Below are positions 24,956 to 33,160 of a stretch of 64,000 nucleotides of DNA, piece by piece. Below the pieces are notes generated by a model. The model was not told where the DNA came from and ran no database searches. It saw only the letters and a list, made by a program, of their open reading frames with translations. Each line of letters opens with the position of its first letter. The stretch's first letter is position 1. The DNA comes from Bin5 sp965116395 (GTDB lineage: Bacteria; Chloroflexota; Anaerolineae; Caldilineales; Caldilineaceae): NCBI GenBank assembly GCA_965116395.1, contig OZ220684.1, positions 1,426,001 through 1,490,000 of the forward strand, written 5' to 3'. The position numbers and the translations under genes were made by a program.

Positions 24956-26641
24956 TCAGGCAAGGCTCCATTCGCTCCTAAGAACGTTGATCAATTGCTT
25001 CTGACGTCTCTCAAGCACGTCAGGCGTCCATTCCCCTTCGTCTATTACTTGCGATGTGAGGACGAAAGGCGTAATGCCGTTTCTTTGAAAGTACACCTGC
25101 TTTTTTCGCTCGAAGTCATAGTTTCCAGCTCGGGAATTCTTTCTTCTAGACAGCAGGACCAGATTGGCGATTCTATGGGTCCAATAATCCCGCTCTGCGC
25201 TATCACTAAACCAACTGCACCATTCAGATTCCGATTGTGGATTCTGCGGAAGTACATGTTCAACCGTTACAATCGAGTGGTCATATGTAGCACCTGCGGC
25301 GGCCAACAACCCGTCCAAACGAAGCAGCAATGGCATACGCACACGTTTGCTTAGATAGATGTCGCCATTCAGATTGCTAACTACCTTAGACCTTTCATCG
25401 GAAGTAAGCTGAAGAGGGGCATCATCGAAGAAAAGTTCGTCCCCCTGCTCAATAGCAGAAAGGAGACGCGCGTATCGATTGATTCGTTCCGTGACATTCG
25501 CACGAATGATGAACATTCCATAAGCCAGACGTTCCAAGTGTCGGACAAACTGGAGTAACAACCCTCCATCACCCTTGTTACGATCATAAAACGCCATAGC
25601 GGGTGGAATCCAATCCGAATTGTCCAGTCTACCCAAGTGATTCAAGTAAAGATTGATTTTTTCGGACTTAGGGCCTTCATATGCTGTTCTGGCTACCGCA
25701 TTATAGGCATCTGTGAAAGGTTCGAGAACATCATCAATAAAGACCTCGTCATAGAGTTTATCCAAGACACCAGCGCGAAATTCATCATTCAAAGTTCCAC
25801 GTGCCTTGTCCTTCATATAAATCATTCGTATATGGGCGAATAGCTCTCTAAAGCTGTCACGACCAAGATCCTCCTCAATGTCCTCCCATTTCTGTGTGTA
25901 ACTGTCCTTATCCTTGTCCATTGCACCAATAATCTCTGATTTGAGAATGTCCGTTGGAGACAAGTCAAGTCCTCTGTCATTCATAACAGAGAAAATACGG
26001 TAGGCCGAACTCATATCAGTTGTTGATACGACGACGAGATAGCAACGCTGAAGGAGAAAACTTACGAGTTTGTCACGTCGCTGTTGGCCCAGTTCTGATA
26101 CCTTGTTCCACAGGTACTCGGAATTCTCAAACATTCGTTTTCGGCTGTCACGCAATTCAGTTGGCGATGATTTGAGAAAACTTTCAAGGACTCCTCTTTC
26201 CTGGATGTTGCTCTTGAAGAAATCTTTATCTCGAGATCGAACGGTGAGACGAAACTCTCCTTCAATTCCTGCAAATCTATCACTGTCCTCTCGGATATAC
26301 TTGTCGAGGGTATTCTGGTCTTGACTATCTGAGCACAGCTCACGCAACACGCAGAACAAAATGGTAAGGGTCGTGATTCTCTGCTGACCATCGACTATGG
26401 AGGCAGTTGAAGAAGATCTTGAATCTTGGATAATTACAATGCTTCCTAGGAAGTAGGGAGGCAAATCGTCTACATTGCCAGGCGCTTTCATTGCATACAA
26501 GAGGTCATCAAACAAGTCATTGACCTCTTCTGTTGTCCAGGCATATGGGCGCTGATATGGAGGAATTTCAAAGAGATAGGAATCGCTAAAGATGTCCACT
26601 AGTCGTAACTCTGTGGCTTTGATGTCTGCTGTATCAGGCAT
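24956..26641 (-). CDS. DUF262/DUF1524 (GmrSD-like) endonuclease
   Basis: The 561-residue protein has the DUF262 motifs IPPYQRPYAW (residues 26-35), which opens the ParB-like NTPase fold, and IVDGQQRITTL with DGQQR at 84-88. Near the C-terminus VEHVLPQNPQSESEW and HRIANLVLLSRRKNSRAGN match DUF1524, the His-Me/HNH nuclease half of GmrSD type IV restriction enzymes, which attack glucosylated phage DNA. Both halves are in one chain, as in many homologues. The start at 26641 (MPDTADIKATELR) has GGGGA upstream. It is clearly AT-richer than both flanks and splits the sugar importer operon between the two permease genes. Confidence 0.85.
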   Translation of the reverse strand: MPDTADIKATELRLVDIFSDSYLFEIPPYQRPYAWTTEEVNDLFDDLLYAMKAPGNVDDLPPYFLGSIVIIQDSRSSSTASIVDGQQRITTLTILFCVLRELCSDSQDQNTLDKYIREDSDRFAGIEGEFRLTVRSRDKDFFKSNIQERGVLESFLKSSPTELRDSRKRMFENSEYLWNKVSELGQQRRDKLVSFLLQRCYLVVVSTTDMSSAYRIFSVMNDRGLDLSPTDILKSEIIGAMDKDKDSYTQKWEDIEEDLGRDSFRELFAHIRMIYMKDKARGTLNDEFRAGVLDKLYDEVFIDDVLEPFTDAYNAVARTAYEGPKSEKINLYLNHLGRLDNSDWIPPAMAFYDRNKGDGGLLLQFVRHLERLAYGMFIIRANVTERINRYARLLSAIEQGDELFFDDAPLQLTSDERSKVVSNLNGDIYLSKRVRMPLLLRLDGLLAAAGATYDHSIVTVEHVLPQNPQSESEWCSWFSDSAERDYWTHRIANLVLLSRRKNSRAGNYDFERKKQVYFQRNGITPFVLTSQVIDEGEWTPDVLERRQKQLINVLRSEWSLA

Positions 26642-26790
26642 GGGATCCCCATCCAAAATGAGAGAGAAGAGATAGAACTGATTTCGAAGAGGCTGTACTA
26701 CGACCTAACAAGACATTCGTACGGCCCTTGTAAATCTAAACGGATGCTACCAAGAACTGCTTACTAGAGTGGATCCCATTTCAAACCACG

Positions 26791-26803
26791 AACTTTCGCA
26801 ATG
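26791..26803 (+). repeat. 13-bp direct repeat, right side of the DUF262 gene
   Basis: AACTTTCGCAATG, identical to 24847-24859. It may mark the ends of an integrated cassette. Confidence 0.6.
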
Positions 26804-26879
26804 ACTCCGAAATTGGAGCTAAGGAGTTTCATTTGCATGCTTGAAATTCACAAGCTCTTGGTCTCATTTGGGATCTACA

Positions 26880-27776
26880 TTAATACTCCTGGGACCTTAT
26901 GTAACGCATATTGAGAATCGTCGCCACCAGAGTGATCAGGAACATGACGACGCCGATGGCGGAGGCGTAGCCCATGCGGCTGATGCGGAAGGCGTTGAAA
27001 TACATCCACATTCCCGGCACTTGGGTTGAGTCGATCGGCCCGCCTTGGGTCATGGCCCAGACGGCGGTGTACTCCTGCACTCCCCACATGATGGTCAGAA
27101 CGAGCAGCAGTTTGATCTGACCGGTAATGAGGGGCAGTTCGATGTAACGCAGCCGCCGCCAGCCGCTGGCGCCGTCGAGAAGACCGCTTTCGATGATTTC
27201 GACCGGGATGGCCTGCAAACCGGCCAGCAGGATCAGGACAGAGATGCCATCGATCCAGGGGAAGTTGCGAAACATCACGGCGTAGATGGCGATTTTGGGT
27301 TCTGCCAGCCAGGCATGGGTCCAGTCCTGCAGGCCGACGCCGATGAGGATGGTATTGAGGGGGCCGATGGTGGAGTCGTAGATAAATTTCCAGAGTAGAA
27401 TCAGGACGACTGCAGGGATAATGACGGGCAAAATCATAAACAGGCGGAAGAGATACTTTGAGCGCTCATTGCGAATGCGGTGGATCAGGACTGCCACACC
27501 GGTCGACAGCCCCACGAAGGCGATCAGGTACCAGATCGTCAACAGGGCCATGTTTTTGAGAGAACGGATGAAGACATCGTCGTCGGTAAAGAGTTCGACG
27601 AAGTTGGAGAAACCGATGAAGTTCCCCACCAGCCCGGCGTTCCAGTCGAAGAGCGAGCGATAAAGACCGGAGACGGCGGGATAGTATTGGAAGATCAGGA
27701 GAAAGGCCAGGGTAGGCACAACCATCAGATACCCTGTCCTTGTCTCCCAAATCCGTTCCCAGAGAGTCTTATTCAT
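26880..27776 (-). CDS. Carbohydrate ABC transporter permease, MalF-like
   Basis: The protein from ATG 27776 (MNKTLWERIWETRTGYLMVV) has about 298 residues and six predicted helices, with LAFLLIFQYYPAVSGLYRSL as the first. The EAA loop reads EIIESGLLDGASGWRRLRYIELPL. The upstream in-frame extension to 27824 runs through a hairpin and is rejected as coding. It follows the binding-protein gene by about 55 bases. The expected next gene, MalG, is displaced by the DUF262 gene. It imports an unknown sugar or oligosaccharide across the inner membrane. Confidence 0.85.
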   Translation of the reverse strand: MNKTLWERIWETRTGYLMVVPTLAFLLIFQYYPAVSGLYRSLFDWNAGLVGNFIGFSNFVELFTDDDVFIRSLKNMALLTIWYLIAFVGLSTGVAVLIHRIRNERSKYLFRLFMILPVIIPAVVLILLWKFIYDSTIGPLNTILIGVGLQDWTHAWLAEPKIAIYAVMFRNFPWIDGISVLILLAGLQAIPVEIIESGLLDGASGWRRLRYIELPLITGQIKLLLVLTIMWGVQEYTAVWAMTQGGPIDSTQVPGMWMYFNAFRISRMGYASAIGVVMFLITLVATILNMRYIRSQEY

Positions 27777-27788
27777 CGTGGTTGGGGG

Positions 27789-27820
27789 CCGGTGGCTGAC
27801 GGGACGTTGCCAGCCACCGG
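27789..27820 (-). promoter_or_regulatory. Hairpin between binding-protein and permease genes
   Basis: CCGGTGGCTG and CAGCCACCGG form a perfect 10-bp stem with a 12-base loop, in the short gap between the solute-binding protein and the MalF-like gene. There is no T-run, so it may protect the upstream mRNA end or attenuate and not fully terminate. Confidence 0.7.
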
Positions 27821-27830
27821 TCATCTGACA

Positions 27831-29324
27831 TTAGGAGCAGGCGTTGCCTTGCTCGTCAATGTAGCGGGTCGCGTAGCCTTCGAAGGCGGACTGGTTCTGT
27901 TCGATGCACTCGTCAATGTTGATCTCGTCGAGCAGGTAGGACCACCAGGCTTTGCCGCAGGCTTCGGCGGCTTCGAGATCCATGGTGACGATCTCGTACT
28001 GGAACATGGTCACGTAACCGATCGACTCGACCAGCCCTTTGTGTGCCTCGACGAAGCGGTCGGGCACTTTGGTTCCCTTTACATTGGGCATGTTCTGGCC
28101 AATTTCGCCCTGCACCAGTGCAATGTTCTCGGGGTGCGAGAAGAAGCGCAGCAGGTCGATGGAGGTATCGAGAACGCCGTCTTTGCGGGCGCGGGTGGAG
28201 ATAGCAAAGTTATCGGTCACGGTGCCGACGTTGGGGGCGACGGTAGGCGGGTCGGTCACGAACTCGCTGCTCTCTTTGGTCAGCGGCGGCGCCCAGAAGG
28301 TGGCCCACTCGAAGTCCAGCAGCGGATCGATCTCCAACTGCGGGATAATCCAGGAGCCGTTTTCGGTGAGTGGCGTATTCTTGGTGAGGAAGAGCCGGGT
28401 GGAGTCGGGCGCGGATACGGTCCAGTCGGCGCGACGGTAGGGCACGTTGAGTTTCCACAGCTCCAGCCACTGGCGGAACTGGGGCAGATGGGCGTGGTAA
28501 ACGCCTTCACGGATGGCGCAGGCGACCTCGGAGAGCTCGGCGAAGCGGCCGTCCGGGTTGACGAGGGGGGCGAGGTCGCGCTCCATGATCATAGAGCCGA
28601 TCTGCTGGCGATACCAGGCATCGGAGTCGGCGGCGGAGAATGTGATGAAGTCGTACCCGATCAGGCCGGCATCTTTGGCCACCTGGCAGTTTTCGAGGAA
28701 TTCAGCGTAGTTGGCCGGGACGGAGATGCCAAGCTCGTCAAACAGATCAACGTTGTAAAAGAACCAGGTGGTGTTAATGCCAAAGGCGACGTTGAGGAAG
28801 TTGCCTTCGATGTTCAACATGGAGTTGGGCGTGGGGTAAAACTGGTCGATCCAACGAGCACTGCCGGGTTCGCCGGCGGCGATATAGGGGTTCGGCTCGT
28901 TGAGCGCGTCGGTGAGGACGACCCACCAATCTTTGTCGACGTCCTCTTTGATGATCCATTGGGCTGCCGGCATGATGTGGGGAATGGTGCCGGCGGTCTG
29001 TTGTGCCACCATCCACTCGCGGCTGCTGACGCCGGAGGGCAGCCTGATCCATTCAATTGAGACGCCTGGATGCTCGGCGGTGTATTCGTCGAGCACTTCG
29101 AGGATCTTGTTGTGCGGGTTGGGGTTGTCTTCGCTGCGCTCCATGCTTTCGGTCGGGGTCCAGCCACCCAAGAACGCGATCAACTCCTGGGTCGCGGCGG
29201 CGGGCTCGCCGTCCTCCTGTTGCGATGTCTCGCCTGCCGGAACACAGGCGGCCAGAACGGTGCCGGCCGACACAACGCCAACTGTCTTCAGGAAGTTTCG
29301 CCGAGAGAGGTTCTGTTTCTCCAT
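27831..29324 (-). CDS. Sugar ABC transporter solute-binding lipoprotein (family 1)
   Basis: The 497-residue precursor begins MEKQNLSRRNFLKTVGVVSA, a twin-arginine (SRRNFLK) signal, and ends the signal at LAAC with C27 as the lipid-bearing cysteine. The mature part follows the family 1 binding-protein pattern: GGWTPTESMERSEDNP, a hinge region and C-terminal Trp-rich segments. It would catch sugars outside the membrane for the MalF/MalG-like permeases. A ribosome site (AGGAG) precedes the ATG. It is the first gene of the minus-strand operon that continues to 21101. Confidence 0.85.
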   Translation of the reverse strand: MEKQNLSRRNFLKTVGVVSAGTVLAACVPAGETSQQEDGEPAAATQELIAFLGGWTPTESMERSEDNPNPHNKILEVLDEYTAEHPGVSIEWIRLPSGVSSREWMVAQQTAGTIPHIMPAAQWIIKEDVDKDWWVVLTDALNEPNPYIAAGEPGSARWIDQFYPTPNSMLNIEGNFLNVAFGINTTWFFYNVDLFDELGISVPANYAEFLENCQVAKDAGLIGYDFITFSAADSDAWYRQQIGSMIMERDLAPLVNPDGRFAELSEVACAIREGVYHAHLPQFRQWLELWKLNVPYRRADWTVSAPDSTRLFLTKNTPLTENGSWIIPQLEIDPLLDFEWATFWAPPLTKESSEFVTDPPTVAPNVGTVTDNFAISTRARKDGVLDTSIDLLRFFSHPENIALVQGEIGQNMPNVKGTKVPDRFVEAHKGLVESIGYVTMFQYEIVTMDLEAAEACGKAWWSYLLDEINIDECIEQNQSAFEGYATRYIDEQGNACS

Positions 29325-29745
29325 CTTGTCTTTTCTCCTTTTGCGGTCAGTGTGCGCACATGGAAGGTTTAGATGGCAGGCGAGGGGCCTGCGTTCCCGG
29401 GTTGATAGTGGGCCGGAGGTAGTGGGAGTATAACTGATTCGCTACCGTTCCATTGGTTGAGAGCTAGTACCATGCGGGGCGGCAGGCTCAACTGTGGCGG
29501 ATTGTAACCGATAGGGGTATGGAAAGCAACCGTCCTAAACGGAGCCTTCAGGGCGCCGATTCCTGTGCGGATGAAGAGCGACAGATGCCCTGAACTGGGA
29601 AAAAATGCCGTTGCAGGATTCATCGTACCAGTGGTACTTTTTATATACAAACATGAATACAATTCCAGAGTCAGGGCCGCGTACCAGTGCTCAAAGCAGA
29701 CGACACAACAGGACGCGCCCAGACAGTGGCAACCAGGGGGCTGAG
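29325..29745. promoter_or_regulatory. Divergent control region with palindrome GTACCA-G-TGGTAC
   Basis: This 421-base gap lies between the divergent sugar-binding-protein and dioxygenase genes. It contains the perfect palindrome GTACCAGTGGTAC at 29625-29637, followed by an AT-rich TTTTTATATAC that could be a -10 region for the + strand. No regulator gene is adjacent. Confidence 0.35.
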
Positions 29746-30570
29746 ATGAGGTTTCGGTTCGAAGATTGGATGGTGCATGAGTACCATCAGTTGGGATTTC
29801 TGATTTTTCGCGGCATTGTACCGCCGTCGCTGCTGACGGATTTGCGGCGCGAGGCGGATAGGGCGCGTGCGCTGGCGCATGAGCTCAACGGGCCGCAGAC
29901 ACAACGCATCCAGCCGTTGGATCAGTACGGGGAAGATATCGACCTGCAGCCGTTCCGGGATTATGCTGAACTCGACGATCTGCGCCTGTTGGTGGAGCAG
30001 CTACTGGGGCCTGGATACACGCACGCGCATCTGGATATTATGGGGCTGTTGGTGGAGCCGCAGGAACGGCCGTGGCACTGCGGCTGGCACCGCGATGGCG
30101 TGGTGGAGGTGCCGGCGGAGGCGCGCGATGCGGAGATGGAGTCGTTCATGGCGACGGTATGGAACGATCTGCGCTATTTTAATCAGGTCAACTGCGCGAT
30201 TTACGCGGACGCCTGTACCTGGTATGTGCCCGGCAGCCATCTGCGGCAACAGGATCTGCCGGACGAAGTCGAATCGACAGGCGACCCGATGATGAAGGAG
30301 GCGCCGGCGGAGTGGAGCGACGCTGAGGCGGAGCAGTTTTACTTCGAGCATTGCCGCTCGATGCCGGGGGCGGTGCAGGTCTATCTGGGGCCGGGCGACT
30401 TCATGGTCTACCGCAACCTGGCGTGGCATTGCGGTATGTATCTGCCCTACCAACCGCGGGCGACGATCCATGACATAATCCGCCATACGGGCAGGAACGC
30501 GTGGATGGAAAGTTGGAACAAGGCCAAGCAGGCAGCGCGTGGACGGAGCGCGGCGGCGCGGATGAGTTAG
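29746..30570 (+). CDS. Phytanoyl-CoA dioxygenase (PhyH) family protein
   Basis: This 274-residue protein has the PhyH iron site H115/D117 in PWHCGWHRDGVVEVP and a late His in MVYRNLAWHCGMYLPY, with RATIHD for 2-oxoglutarate binding. The ATG at 29746 is chosen because AGGGGG lies 6 bases before it; earlier starts at 29605 and 29653 have none. The N-terminus FEDWMVHEYHQLGFLIFRG is the usual PhyH opening. It is divergent from the sugar importer operon. The sequence is clearly different from the other two PhyH proteins here. Substrate unknown. Confidence 0.85.
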   Translation: MRFRFEDWMVHEYHQLGFLIFRGIVPPSLLTDLRREADRARALAHELNGPQTQRIQPLDQYGEDIDLQPFRDYAELDDLRLLVEQLLGPGYTHAHLDIMGLLVEPQERPWHCGWHRDGVVEVPAEARDAEMESFMATVWNDLRYFNQVNCAIYADACTWYVPGSHLRQQDLPDEVESTGDPMMKEAPAEWSDAEAEQFYFEHCRSMPGAVQVYLGPGDFMVYRNLAWHCGMYLPYQPRATIHDIIRHTGRNAWMESWNKAKQAARGRSAAARMS

Positions 30571-30580
30571 GGCTGAGGGC

Positions 30581-30608
30581 AGTTTCTAGTTTCTAGTTTC
30601 TAGTTTTT
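30581..30608 (+). repeat. Heptamer array AGTNNNN, 4 units
   Basis: AGT occurs at 30581, 30588, 30595 and 30602 (AGTTTCT, AGTTTCT, AGTTTCT, AGTTTTT), just after the dioxygenase stop. Confidence 0.8.
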
Positions 30609-30755
30609 GGTAACTACTAAGCCACAGTACTTGACCAGCCAGTCATCCTTGGAACCATTCAGGCTCTTGGTGACGCAACTGGTGTACAGCCACCGCCATG
30701 CTCGCCAGCCGACAGGTTGCGAAGAAGGCACACGGTCGGTGAGCGATGGTTTTGG

Positions 30756-30914
30756 AGGGGGGCGTTGCGGGGGCGCAGCCCCTGCACAAGGGAGGGCCGA
30801 AGGCCCGACCGCCCATAAGACAAGGAGAGAGTATAGAGGAGTGAGGAGTGAGGAGTGAGTAAACAGCTCCGCCAGCCTCATTCAGGATCGCAATTTAGTT
30901 GTGGCTTGGTAGTT
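30756..30914 (+). repeat. Interspersed structured repeat, copy 2
   Basis: It shares GGGGCGTTGCGGGGGCGCAG and the hairpin GGGCCGAAGGCCC with copy 3, and ends in TTTAGTTGTGGCTTGGTAGT. The middle differs from the other copies and holds three tandem GAGTGAG units near 30838-30860. The sequence GTAACTACTAAGCCACAG at 30610 resembles the inverse of the right end, so terminal inverted repeats are possible. The rest of the 30571-30941 gap holds nothing else I can support. Confidence 0.65.
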
Positions 30915-30941
30915 TCCGGTTCCGTTAGAGGTCAACAGAGC

Positions 30942-31910
30942 CTAGCCATTGGAATTGGCGGCCGAGGAGCCTTTCCTGAACCAGCGTTCGCGTTGGACGG
31001 GGTCGGAGATGGCGCGCAGGGATGCGGCCAGCAGGTTGAGGCTGAGCGTGGTGAGGAAAATGATCAGGCCGGGGAAAGCGACAATCCACCAGGCCGAAGT
31101 GATATATTGGCGGCCGCCGGCAATCATGAGACCCCAGGAGGGCTGGGGCAGCTGGATGCCGAAGCCGAGAAAGCTCAACCCCGCTTCGCTCAGAATGAGG
31201 GTCGCCACTTCCAGCGTGCCGAGAATGATGAGGGGGGAGGCGACGTTGGGGACGATGTGGCGGAAGAGGATGCGGGTATTGGTATTGCCTATGGCGATGG
31301 CGGCGTCGATGAAGGGTGAGTTGCGCAGGGCGAGGGTCTGGCCGCGCGCAAGGCGCGTGTAGGCCATCCACCTGACGATTGCGAGGACGACAACCAGGTT
31401 GAGGAAACCGGAGCCGATCGCGAAGAGCACAAGCAGTGCCAACAGAAGGACGGGGATGCTCATCTGAATATCGACCAGGCGCATGATGATGTCATCGGTG
31501 GTGCCGCGGTAGTAACCGGCGATGATGCCCAGAAGGGTGCCGATAAAACCGGAGACGAGCGCGCTGCTGAACCCGACGGTCAAGGAGACGCGGGCGCCAA
31601 AGATGATGCGGCTGAGGATGTCGCGTCCGAGTGGATCGGTGCCCAGGATGAAGGGGAAGCCGGTGGGCGCGTCGTTTTCGTCGAGGGCTCTGGCCATGGG
31701 GGGCATGTTGCGCAGTTTCAGGTCCTGTCCAAGTGGGTCGTGGGGCGCGACCAGTTCGGCGCCGACTGCCGAAATCAGAATCAGGGTGAGAATCATTATG
31801 GCTACGAAGGTGACGGGATCTCGCAGCAGGCCGCGCACGATGAGCCAGCGGGTTTCGCTCTGGGAACGTGCCGTTCGTCCTTCGGGAAACAACTTTAGCT
31901 CGTCGGACAT
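30942..31910 (-). CDS. Peptide/nickel-type ABC transporter permease, DppC/OppC-like
   Basis: The 322-residue protein has a cytoplasmic N-terminus, a first helix LRDPVTFVAIMILTLILISA, the sequence LGTDPLGRDILSRIIFGARV that is diagnostic of OppC/DppC, and the EAA loop IDAAIAIGNTNTRILFRHIV. It pairs with the OppB-like protein encoded just upstream. Two ATPase genes normally accompany such permeases; none is within the window here. It probably transports oligopeptides or oligosaccharides. Confidence 0.85.
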   Translation of the reverse strand: MSDELKLFPEGRTARSQSETRWLIVRGLLRDPVTFVAIMILTLILISAVGAELVAPHDPLGQDLKLRNMPPMARALDENDAPTGFPFILGTDPLGRDILSRIIFGARVSLTVGFSSALVSGFIGTLLGIIAGYYRGTTDDIIMRLVDIQMSIPVLLLALLVLFAIGSGFLNLVVVLAIVRWMAYTRLARGQTLALRNSPFIDAAIAIGNTNTRILFRHIVPNVASPLIILGTLEVATLILSEAGLSFLGFGIQLPQPSWGLMIAGGRQYITSAWWIVAFPGLIIFLTTLSLNLLAASLRAISDPVQRERWFRKGSSAANSNG

Positions 31911-32019
31911 GGCCGCCTTGACTTCCTGGGAAGAGCGGAGGGAGCAGAAGGCTGCCCGAATTCCGCCAGGGCGTTAGGCAATGTGTAGCAGGCAGTGCGC
32001 AGCAGGCAGTGTGCGTGGT

Positions 32020-32829
32020 TCACTGGAAGCGGATCCTTGGGTTCAGGTATACGTAGCTAAGATCGACGAGCAGATTGACCACGATCACCATGCAGGCGAC
32101 CACGAAAACGGTCGCTTCCACCAGCGGCAGGTCTCGCCGTTGAAGCGCCTGCAAGGTCAGATAGCCGATGCCCGGCCAGGCGAAAACCGTCTCCACCAGG
32201 ATTGCGCCGTTGAGCATTGAGGACAACATATCGCCGCTGATGGTGACGACGGGGATGGCGGCGTTTTTGAGGGCATGGACGAAAACGACGCGTTTTTCGG
32301 AAAGGCCCTTGGCGCGGGCGACTGTGATATGGGGCTGGTTCATCTCATCCAGCATGGCGCTGCGGGTGATCTGGGAGATGCGGCCCAGGGGAGAGAGACA
32401 GAGCGTCAAGGTCGGCAGGGCCATGAAGGCAAAGCCGCCATAGCCGGATGTCTTGAACCAGCCGAGCTGGACAGCGAAGACGATGATCAACATCAGCGCC
32501 ATCCAGAAGTCGACCATGGAAACTCCCCCCAGCGAGAGGACGTTGATGAGCCTGTCCAGGTAGGTCTGCGGGCGGAGCGCGGCTGCGGCGCCCAGGAGGA
32601 TGCCGATGGGCGCGGCCAGCAGGAAGGCTGCCGCGGCCAGCCGGAATGTGGCGGGCAGACGGTCCAACACCAGGCGCAGGGCTGATGTCTTCTGCCAGAA
32701 AGAGTCGCCGAAATCCAAAAGAATCGCGCGCACGGCGAATCTGGCATACTGCACTGGAATCGGATCGTTGAGGCCCAGCTGGTCGCGCACCTGCTGGACG
32801 CGTTCTTCGGAGGCTTCGACGCCCACCAT
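32020..32829 (-). CDS. Peptide/nickel-type ABC transporter permease, DppB/OppB-like (start uncertain)
   Basis: From ATG 32829 the protein has 269 residues and contains the OppB features LDFGDSFWQ, ATFRLAAAAFLLAAPIGILL and the EAA loop VRAKGLSEKRVVFVHALKNA-like segment (here VARAKGLSEKRV and FVHALKNAAIP). The usual first transmembrane helix is missing from this version. It is encoded in the same frame upstream (PYLFRRFIHSIGVAFAVLTF, then IAGRVIGDPVRIM), but no ATG, GTG or TTG opens it before a TGA near 33034; a CTG at 32925 is the best candidate. So either a rare start codon is used or a start was lost. It precedes the DppC-like gene by 109 bases. Confidence 0.75.
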   Translation of the reverse strand: MVGVEASEERVQQVRDQLGLNDPIPVQYARFAVRAILLDFGDSFWQKTSALRLVLDRLPATFRLAAAAFLLAAPIGILLGAAAALRPQTYLDRLINVLSLGGVSMVDFWMALMLIIVFAVQLGWFKTSGYGGFAFMALPTLTLCLSPLGRISQITRSAMLDEMNQPHITVARAKGLSEKRVVFVHALKNAAIPVVTISGDMLSSMLNGAILVETVFAWPGIGYLTLQALQRRDLPLVEATVFVVACMVIVVNLLVDLSYVYLNPRIRFQ

Positions 32830-33048
32830 GATACGGACGGGGTCGCCTATTACACGGCCCGCGATGAAGACGAATGTGAGAACAGCGAAGGCGACGCCAA
32901 TTGAGTGGATGAAGCGTCTGAACAGATAGGGAAGAATAGGATCGGCCTTTAGTGCGGAGGAGCGAGAAGCGGGGAAAGAGGGAGCGGGAGATGTTCTCTC
33001 TTCTTTCCTGTCCTCGTCGGAACAGTCATCATCTCATTTCCGAATGCT

Positions 33049-33107
33049 GCGCATCACGTATTGCGTCGTCCCCGTCTTTGCGGGACATGGCGCAATACGT
33101 GATGCGC
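33049..33107 (-). promoter_or_regulatory. Long perfect inverted repeat between binding-protein and permease genes
   Basis: GCGCATCACGTATTGCG (33049-33065) and its exact reverse complement (33091-33107) form a 17-bp stem; the 25-base loop holds a second GTCCC/GGGAC stem. It lies 54 bases after the peptide-binding protein stop, ahead of the permease gene. The sequence resembles REP/BIME elements. No T-run follows in either direction. Confidence 0.75.
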
Positions 33108-33160
33108 GTTGCACTTTCGAGCTTCTACGGGCTGATCAAACTGAGCCCTTTACTTACCCC

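Noticed and set aside
24857..25354. Plus-strand frame of 165 codons opposite the DUF262 gene
   Set aside because: It overlaps the DUF1524 end of a well-supported gene and shows no protein-like pattern.
27777..27824. Sixteen extra codons at the start of the MalF-like gene
   Set aside because: They run through a perfect hairpin and the family start MNKTLWERIW is preceded by a better context.
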